A stretch of DNA of 29,771 nt. Origin: JAADHY01 sp964428935 (lineage in GTDB: Bacteria; Planctomycetota; Planctomycetia; Planctomycetales; Planctomycetaceae). This document shows positions 8,701-13,589 of the stretch, in pieces; position 1 is the stretch's first letter, and every line of letters starts with the position of its first letter. The DNA is taken from assembly GCA_964428935.1 (NCBI GenBank), contig CAYSAG010000025.1, positions 1-29,771 of the forward strand, read 5' to 3'. Made by a program: the position numbers and the translations under genes. The notes under the pieces were generated by a model, which searched no databases, was not told the origin of the DNA, and was given only the letters and a program-made list of their open reading frames with translations.

Positions 8701-9053
8701 ACATCGTTTGCACGGCCGGAACCGGAAAGGTCCTGCAAGAGGCCGGAATCGAGGTCGAAATCATTCGCAAGGTGCAGGAAGGACGGCCCAACGTCTTGGA
8801 CTACATGGCCAACGGGCAAATCCAGTTCATTTTCAACACGCCCAGCGGCAAGGGGGCCCGCACCGACGAAGGACGCATTCGGGCCGCGGCCGTTGCCTAC
8901 GGCATTCCCTGCACCACGACCATTCCCGGCTGCTTGGCCGTCGTCCGTGCACTGGAGGCGTTGGCGCAAAACCCAGTGCCCCGAGTTCGTTCGCTGCAGG
9001 AGTGGACGGAGTACGAAGCGCAAGGCACCGCTCGACAGCCCGCCAAGCGCTAG
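5748..9053 (+). CDS. carB: Carbamoyl-phosphate synthase large subunit
   Basis: 1101 residues, close to the E. coli protein (about 1070). It makes carbamoyl phosphate from ammonia delivered by CarA, bicarbonate and two ATP, for pyrimidines and arginine. The frame is open upstream, but the GTG at 5748 begins the conserved N-terminus ([21 protein letters not shown]) with CGAGGG 9 bases before it. Two synthetase halves are visible: [19 protein letters not shown] near residue 14 and [20 protein letters not shown] near residue 570, each followed by an ATP-grasp domain ([14 protein letters not shown] and [34 protein letters not shown] and [18 protein letters not shown]). The C-terminal MGS-like allosteric domain spans about 965-1085 ([29 protein letters not shown]). 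carA is not in the window. Regulation beyond the promoter at 5551 is not visible. Confidence 0.98.
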   Translation: [1101 protein letters not shown]

Positions 9054-9121
9054 TGTCTTGCCACCAACACGGCTCTTGCGCGGTCGCCGGCTCTGGCCGT
9101 CTCCTTCCTGTTCTCGAGACG

Positions 9122-9137
9122 CCGTCTGCCGAGACGG
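9122..9137 (+). terminator. Weak hairpin downstream of carB
   Basis: CCGTCT-GCCG-AGACGG forms a 6-bp stem with a 4-base loop 69 bases after the carB stop, but no T tract follows. It could slow RNA polymerase or be chance. The rest of 9054-9311 shows no gene, tRNA or other recognisable element. Confidence 0.2.
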
Positions 9138-9311
9138 ACGGATGATCCTGCCCGGTCTTTCGGCTGTGCGAGACGAGCAGCGCGGCTCGCTGACCCGCCT
9201 CTCCGCTGCCGACTCGGCAAGCGGCTCGACGGTTTCTCGCTGAGGGCGCACGTTTCGACAGACACGCGCTTCGGCGCGCCTCGGAGCACCTCTCGGGGCC
9301 GAACGGGACTC

Positions 9312-9340
9312 TTGCAGTTTGTCGGTGGCCTGGCTATTCT
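9312..9340 (+). promoter_or_regulatory. Sigma70-like promoter for rplY
   Basis: TTGCAG (9312-9317), 17 bp, TATTCT (9335-9340). A second reading of the same stretch, TTGTCG (9319-9324), 18 bp, TACGCT (9343-9348), overlaps it. The predicted start near 9347 leaves a leader of about 330 bases before the rplY ATG; the open frame through that leader shows no recognisable protein. Confidence 0.5.
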
Positions 9341-9678
9341 GCTACGCTTCGTCAGCGGCGGGCGGTCAGCTGCGCGCGGGCCCAAACGGCCGGGGCTCGA
9401 GGGCCTGGAGCAGCCGAAGACGACGGCGGTCGAGCTGGAAAACCGGTACCGGACGGGGGAACGGCCGCGAGCCGTCTCGGAACGTTCGGCTCACACGCGC
9501 CGTGTGCCGCATTCGGACCGGTCACCGTCGAGTTGCTCCACGCACCGGGACGCTTCAGAAAGGCTTGTTCGGTCCCGAGCGGGGCTGTGCGCCCGGGCGT
9601 CGGCGTCGGTTGGTGGAAGCGGCACGGGCGGCGGTGAAAACAGCTGGGACAGAAAAAGCGGTTAAGGAATCGCCGAAA

Positions 9679-10326
9679 ATGACGACCGAGCACAAGCTTC
9701 AGGCGAAAAGACGAACGAAGTTGGGAACACGCGAAGCTCGGCGCTTGAGGAAACAAGGCTTGGTGCCGGGCAACGTCTACGGTCACAAGCAAGACCCGGT
9801 GGCCATTGTTTGCGAGCGGGAAGACATTGAAGCGCTGGTCCGCAGCCGGGCCCACGTGGTCGAATTGGAACTGGACGGGCAGGTAGAAACGACCGTCCTC
9901 CGCGAAACTCAATGGGACACGTACGGCACCGAAATCTTGCACTTCGACCTGTTGCGGGTCGACCCGACCGAACGGGTGACGGTGGAGGTGCCCATTGAGC
10001 TGCGTGGAGTCGCTCCCGGCGTCCTGGCCGGCGGCATTCTGGAGCAGCCACTGCACTCGTTGGAAATCGAGTGTCCGGCCATTCGCATTCCCGACTCCAT
10101 TGTCGTCCGAATCGGGGACCTCCAGATCGGCGACATCTTGCACGTGCGAGACGTAGAGCCGCCGCCGGACTCCAAGGTGCTGAACCCGCCCGACGCCGTC
10201 GTTCTGCACATTGTTCCGCCGAAGCGGGGCGAAGTGGAAGAGGCGGCCGAGGAAGAGGCTGCGGCCGAACCGGAAGTGGTCAAGAAGGAAGAGAAGGCCG
10301 AGGACGAGCGAGAGCAGAAGAAATAG
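9679..10326 (+). CDS. rplY: 50S ribosomal protein bL25, long Ctc/TL5 form
   Basis: 215 residues. It binds 5S rRNA in the large subunit. The start is the ATG at 9679, with AAGGA 10 bases upstream; the frame continues upstream without a stop but that part is Arg-rich and unlike any ribosomal protein. The N-terminal L25 domain is at residues 1-95 (LGTREARRLRKQGLVPGNVYG, then FDLLRVDPTERVTVEVPIEL), followed by the TL5-type beta domain to about 180 (LEQPLHSLEIECPA, VRIGDLQIGDILHVRDV). A Glu/Lys-rich tail of about 35 residues (EEAAEEEAAAEPEVVKK) ends the protein. It is followed by pth, rpsF, ssb and rplI, the planctomycete order. prs, which I recall directly before this gene in relatives, is absent; carB is here instead. 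Confidence 0.95.
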   Translation: MTTEHKLQAKRRTKLGTREARRLRKQGLVPGNVYGHKQDPVAIVCEREDIEALVRSRAHVVELELDGQVETTVLRETQWDTYGTEILHFDLLRVDPTERVTVEVPIELRGVAPGVLAGGILEQPLHSLEIECPAIRIPDSIVVRIGDLQIGDILHVRDVEPPPDSKVLNPPDAVVLHIVPPKRGEVEEAAEEEAAAEPEVVKKEEKAEDEREQKK

Positions 10327-10451
10327 GCGTTTGGCAGCTGCCTGCAACCTTTCTTCCTAGGCGAGGCCGGCCGTTCAGACCACGAGCCGGGCTCCAATTG
10401 GCCGGATGTCCGCCGGAGCGGGTCGGGCTTGGCTCCTCGGTCGCGCTTGAG

Positions 10452-10479
10452 TTGGTTCGCGGGTCGACCGGTTTAAGCT
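10452..10479 (+). promoter_or_regulatory. Sigma70-like promoter for pth
   Basis: TTGGTT (10452-10457), 16 bp, TAAGCT (10474-10479). The leader to the pth ATG would be about 130 bases. It contains short inverted repeats (CTGCAGACGGCTGCAG at 10478-10493; GGCCTCCAGGCC near 10580) that could fold, but no recognised leader element. Confidence 0.45.
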
Positions 10480-10613
10480 GCAGACGGCTGCAGCCGGGCC
10501 CACGCAACGCGGGGGCTAGGATGCAGCCGGCCTTCGGCCTCAGGGGGCCACGTCGTCCGGCTTTCGGCTCCGACCACCGGCCTCCAGGCCGCCCCAACGC
10601 CTGGCGTGAGACA

Positions 10614-11291
10614 ATGAAATTGGTCGTCGGACTGGGCAACCCGGGACGCGAGTACGTTGGAACGCGGCACAACGTCGGGGCGGAAGTGCTGGCGGAGCTG
10701 GCCGCACGGCACGGAGCGGCGGGGACGCGAGCCCGTTTTTCCGGCGAGTTGTCTGAGGTGTGGATTGGCGGCGAAAAGGTCCTGCTGCTGTTTCCGCAGA
10801 CGTACATGAACCTCAGCGGCCGGAGCGTCCGGGAGTGCGTAGCGTTTTACCGGTTGCCGTTGGAGGACTTGATTGTCGTTTGCGACGACCTGAACCTGCC
10901 GCTCGGGCAAGTTCGCTTCCGAGCCAAAGGGTCGTCGGGCGGACAGAAGGGTCTGCAGAACGTCATCGACCTGCTCGGGACGGAGCAGTTCGCTCGGGCG
11001 CGAATCGGAATCGGTCGGCCGCCCGGCCGAATGGACGCCACCTCGTTCGTGCTCAGCCGGTTTCGGCCCGAGGAACGCGAGGCCATTGAGTTGGCGGTTC
11101 GGAAAGCGGCGGACGGCGTCGAGGTTTGGGTGGCCGAAGGCATTCAAGCGGCCATGAACCGGTTCAACGTCCGCTCGAAAGAGGAGAACAGGAAGAAACA
11201 GGTGGGCCGGACGCCGGGCGACGCACGGCAGTCGGCCGCCGACGCCGGCCCGGACGCGAAAGGCAACTCGGACGCCGCTGCCGCCCCGTGA
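10614..11291 (+). CDS. pth: Peptidyl-tRNA hydrolase
   Basis: 225 residues. It releases peptides from prematurely dropped peptidyl-tRNA. The ATG at 10614 starts the conserved MKLVVGLGNPGREY; a weak GTGAG lies just upstream, and the open frame before it is not protein-like. Visible active-site blocks are GTRHNVG (catalytic His19), TYMNLSG (the substrate-binding Asn) and VCDDLNLPLGQVRFRAKGSSGG. Where many bacterial enzymes have GGHNGL this one has GGQKGL, so the His-Asn pair is replaced by Gln-Lys. The C-terminal 35 residues (KKQVGRTPGDARQ... DAAAAP) are a low-complexity, probably disordered extension beyond the usual length of about 190. It lies between rplY and rpsF on the same strand. Confidence 0.95.
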   Translation: MKLVVGLGNPGREYVGTRHNVGAEVLAELAARHGAAGTRARFSGELSEVWIGGEKVLLLFPQTYMNLSGRSVRECVAFYRLPLEDLIVVCDDLNLPLGQVRFRAKGSSGGQKGLQNVIDLLGTEQFARARIGIGRPPGRMDATSFVLSRFRPEEREAIELAVRKAADGVEVWVAEGIQAAMNRFNVRSKEENRKKQVGRTPGDARQSAADAGPDAKGNSDAAAAP

Positions 11292-11391
11292 CGAGGTCCG
11301 TTCGTCGGCAGCGACCGGCGTTGGAGCTGGCAGCTTGGCCGTGTCTGGCCAGCCTGAAGCGTGAACATTTACGACCGCCACTCCCAAGCCG

Positions 11392-11419
11392 TTGAATTTT
11401 GGTCAGAAAACGGTAAAAC
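11392..11419 (+). promoter_or_regulatory. Sigma70-like promoter for rpsF-ssb-rplI
   Basis: TTGAAT (11392-11397), 16 bp, TAAAAC (11414-11419), in an AT-richer island (11365-11425) within the 170-bp gap after pth. The short leader (about 40 bases) ends in AAAGGGAG before rpsF. It would drive rpsF, ssb and rplI up to the terminator at 13159. Confidence 0.5.
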
Positions 11420-11467
11420 GTTAGGGCCCTGGAAGTTTTCCCGAAGACAGACAAAGGGAGAGTGGAA

Positions 11468-11914
11468 TTGGCCGAGAAGTACTACGAAGGCATGTTCCTG
11501 CTGGACAGCGGTCGGTACGCCAACAACCCGCAGAAGGCCGAGCAGGAAGTGCTGGGCATTCTGGAGAAGGCGGGGGCCAAGGTCGTTGCGCACAGACCCT
11601 GGCAAGAGAGCAAACTGGCGTACCCCATCGAAGGCCACACCAAGGGGCTGTACTACCTCACGTTTTTCACAATGGAAGGCAACGGCATTCCCGACATCGA
11701 CCGGGGGTGCAAGCTCAGCGACTTGGTGCTGCGACACTTGGTGCTGCGGCACCCGAAAGTGTTGTTCGACGCCATGGTCGCCGCGTTGACTGGTGAGCAG
11801 ACGCTGGAGGAAGAGGCGGAGGCGCCGGAACAGCCCGAGAAGGAGACGGCCGAAGTGGCGGCGGCCGACGAAACTTCAGAGGCCGGCGACGAGGAGGCCG
11901 AGACGGAAGGCTAG
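11468..11914 (+). CDS. rpsF: 30S ribosomal protein bS6
   Basis: 148 residues with the TTG start chosen here. The protein binds 16S rRNA with bS18 in the small subunit. Two starts compete: GTG at 11462, almost touching the ribosome-binding site AAAGGGAG (11453-11460), and TTG at 11468, with a normal 7-base gap that gives the family-typical beginning M-AEKYYEGMFLLDSGRY. The S6 core runs to about residue 100 (LAYPIEGHTKGLYYLTFFTMEG, DLVLRHLVLRHPKVLFDAMV). It ends in an acidic Glu/Ala tail (EEEAEAPEQPEKETAEV...), comparable to the Glu tail of E. coli bS6. ssb follows after 66 bp, as in many bacteria. Confidence 0.95.
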   Translation: MAEKYYEGMFLLDSGRYANNPQKAEQEVLGILEKAGAKVVAHRPWQESKLAYPIEGHTKGLYYLTFFTMEGNGIPDIDRGCKLSDLVLRHLVLRHPKVLFDAMVAALTGEQTLEEEAEAPEQPEKETAEVAAADETSEAGDEEAETEG

Positions 11915-11980
11915 GGCCAACCGGGTCGGCTCGGTGGCATTCCAGCCGGACTGGCTGGCCGGAGCTGGGAGGAGCGGACG

Positions 11981-12475
11981 ATGGGGGCATTCAACAAAGT
12001 CATTCTGGTCGGAAACCTGACCCGGGACCCGGTCGTTCGGTACACCAGTGCCGGAACACCGGTCGCGGAAATCGGCGTGGCCGTCAACCGGACTTGGTAC
12101 GACCGCGAGACGAACGAACGCCGGGAAGAAACCACGTTCGTCGACGTCACGCTCTGGGGACGCCAGGCCGAAATTGCCGGCGAGTACTTGACGAAGGGTC
12201 GACAAGTCCTGATTGAGGGGCGGCTTCAGCTGGACCAGTGGGAGGACCGGCAGACCGGGCAAAAACGCAGTCGGCTGCGGGTGGTCTGCGAGAACCTGCA
12301 AATGTTGGGGTCTCGAGCCGGAGCGACCACTGGGCCGTCGGCTCCCGCCGCACCGGCCACTCCTGCGGCGAACGCCGAGCCAGGGACGGCTGCTCCGGGC
12401 GTGGCCGAGCCGGCCGCCGAAGAAGAACCCGGGCCGCCCCCTCCGCCCGACGACTTGGACGACGTGCCGTTCTGA
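11981..12475 (+). CDS. ssb: Single-stranded DNA-binding protein
   Basis: 164 residues. It coats ssDNA in replication, repair and recombination as a tetramer. The start has GGGAGGAG 8 bases upstream. The OB fold spans residues 1-110 (FNKVILVGNLTRDPVVRYT, TTFVDVTLWGRQAEIAGEYL, GRQVLIEGRLQLDQWED). A Pro/Ala/Glu-rich linker follows, and the acidic tip DDLDDVPF is the partner-docking C-terminus (DDIPF in E. coli). Placement between rpsF and rplI rather than rpsF-ssb-rpsR is the planctomycete arrangement; no rpsR is present here. Confidence 0.97.
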   Translation: MGAFNKVILVGNLTRDPVVRYTSAGTPVAEIGVAVNRTWYDRETNERREETTFVDVTLWGRQAEIAGEYLTKGRQVLIEGRLQLDQWEDRQTGQKRSRLRVVCENLQMLGSRAGATTGPSAPAAPATPAANAEPGTAAPGVAEPAAEEEPGPPPPPDDLDDVPF

Positions 12476-12550
12476 ACCCGGTCGTCAGGCTTTCCACTGA
12501 CGCTGCAAACCGACAAGCAAACCTTCTCGAAAAACGAAGAAGACTCAGTC

Positions 12551-13078
12551 ATGCCCATGCGGAAACAAACACAGACTGCCGTCGCGGGTTCCAGGAAAAA
12601 ATCGGTCGAAGTGCTGTTGGCCAAGGACGTCCCGTACTTGGGAAAGCGGGGCGAGATTGTCCGGGTCAAGCCTGGCTACGCTCGCAACTACCTGCTTCCG
12701 CAAGGCTTGGCGACGGTTGCGACCGAAGAAAACAAGCGGCAGTTGGAGGCGTACCACAGGCGACTGCGCGAACTGGAAGCTCAACGCAAGAAGGAAATGC
12801 AACAACTGGCCAAGCGGTTGAGCAAGCACAGCGTGACCTTGGAGGCCAACGCCAACAAGGACGGCTACCTGTACGGGTCGATCGTCGCAAACGACATTGC
12901 CAAAGCCCTGCAAGAAGCGGGTTACGACATTCAGCCCGAACAGATTCAAATGGAAGGCGCGTTGAAAGAACTGGGCATGTACACAATTGGCGTTCGACTG
13001 CACCCCGAAGTTTCGACCGACATTAAGGTGTGGGTCGTGCCAACTGCCAGCTCGACGCAAAAGGAAGGCAAAGAGTAA
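12551..13078 (+). CDS. rplI: 50S ribosomal protein bL9
   Basis: 175 residues. It lies on the large subunit at the base of the L1 stalk. The core starts near residue 17 with VEVLLAKDVPYLGKRGEIV and VKPGYARNYLLPQGLATV, preceded by a basic N-terminal extension (MPMRKQTQTAVAGSRKKS) longer than the usual family start. The central helix (LRELEAQRKKEMQQLAKRL) links to the C-terminal domain (YLYGSIVANDIAKALQEAG). The ribosome-binding site is weak (GAAGAAG). It is the last gene before a strong terminator, so the unit is rpsF-ssb-rplI. dnaB, which often follows rplI elsewhere, is missing. Confidence 0.96.
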   Translation: MPMRKQTQTAVAGSRKKSVEVLLAKDVPYLGKRGEIVRVKPGYARNYLLPQGLATVATEENKRQLEAYHRRLRELEAQRKKEMQQLAKRLSKHSVTLEANANKDGYLYGSIVANDIAKALQEAGYDIQPEQIQMEGALKELGMYTIGVRLHPEVSTDIKVWVVPTASSTQKEGKE

Positions 13079-13158
13079 CGGAGCGGTGGGGCTCGCCGTC
13101 GGAGACGGTTCCCCAGACCGGCGGCTGCTTGGTCGGACGACACTTTGAAGCTCAGCCC

Positions 13159-13186
13159 AAGCCCGAGTGCACGCTCGGGCTTTTTT
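13159..13186 (+). terminator. Rho-independent terminator after rplI
   Basis: GCCCGAG (13161-13167), loop TGCACG, CTCGGGC (13174-13180), then TTTTTT (13181-13186); two A-T pairs extend the stem at the base. It lies 80 bases after the rplI stop and is the cleanest terminator in the window. Confidence 0.92.
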
Positions 13187-13404
13187 CTTGTGCCGCGGTG
13201 GTGTCCGCGTTTCCAACAAGCCTGGGACGTCCTTCGCACTCGCCGTCGGCCGGCTGGCGCGCTCGGTCTTGCGAGTCAGTCGCTTTCTCGAACGCGGCCA
13301 CGTGGTGTCCACGCCCGGCTGTCCGCGCTGCACGCTCGCTGCACTTTCGACCGCCCCTCCGACGACGCGACGGCAGACAAACGCCGGCTTGGGGCGGGTG
13401 AGCG

Positions 13405-13434
13405 TTGCCAGGTGGTCATTCTGGTTGGTACTTT
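13405..13434 (+). promoter_or_regulatory. Possible sigma70-like promoter for the DUF3604 gene
   Basis: TTGCCA (13405-13410), 18 bp, TACTTT (13429-13434), about 155 bp upstream of the start at 13590. The remainder of the gap 13187-13589 holds open frames that look like chance and no other element that I can recognise. Confidence 0.4.
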
Positions 13435-13589
13435 GGTGGACAGCCTGCCGACGCGTTGTGGTCGGCAGAAAGCGCAGCCAACCGATGGCGCTTTCGCAAA
13501 CAGCAGGACCTCCCACCCAGCGTCTGCTCGTCGGGTTGGTTTTTCCGAGCGTTGACTCGGGTCGACTGATTAGCGAAGGAGACACGTCG

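Noticed and set aside
6486..9251. 921-codon open frame on the minus strand opposite carB
   Set aside because: It is antisense to a fully conserved carB, has no recognisable domain, and is typical of GC-rich DNA where codon bias removes stops from the opposite strand.
9319..9678. 120-codon N-terminal extension of rplY
   Set aside because: Arg-rich, unlike any bL25, and it would start inside the predicted promoter; ATG 9679 has AAGGA upstream.
10071..10613. 181-codon upstream extension of pth
   Set aside because: It overlaps the end of rplY in another frame and has no similarity to Pth; the family N-terminus starts at 10614.
13167..13589. N-terminal extension of the DUF3604 gene
   Set aside because: It starts inside the rplI terminator hairpin and lacks a ribosome-binding site, while ATG 13590 has both a good site and a signal peptide.
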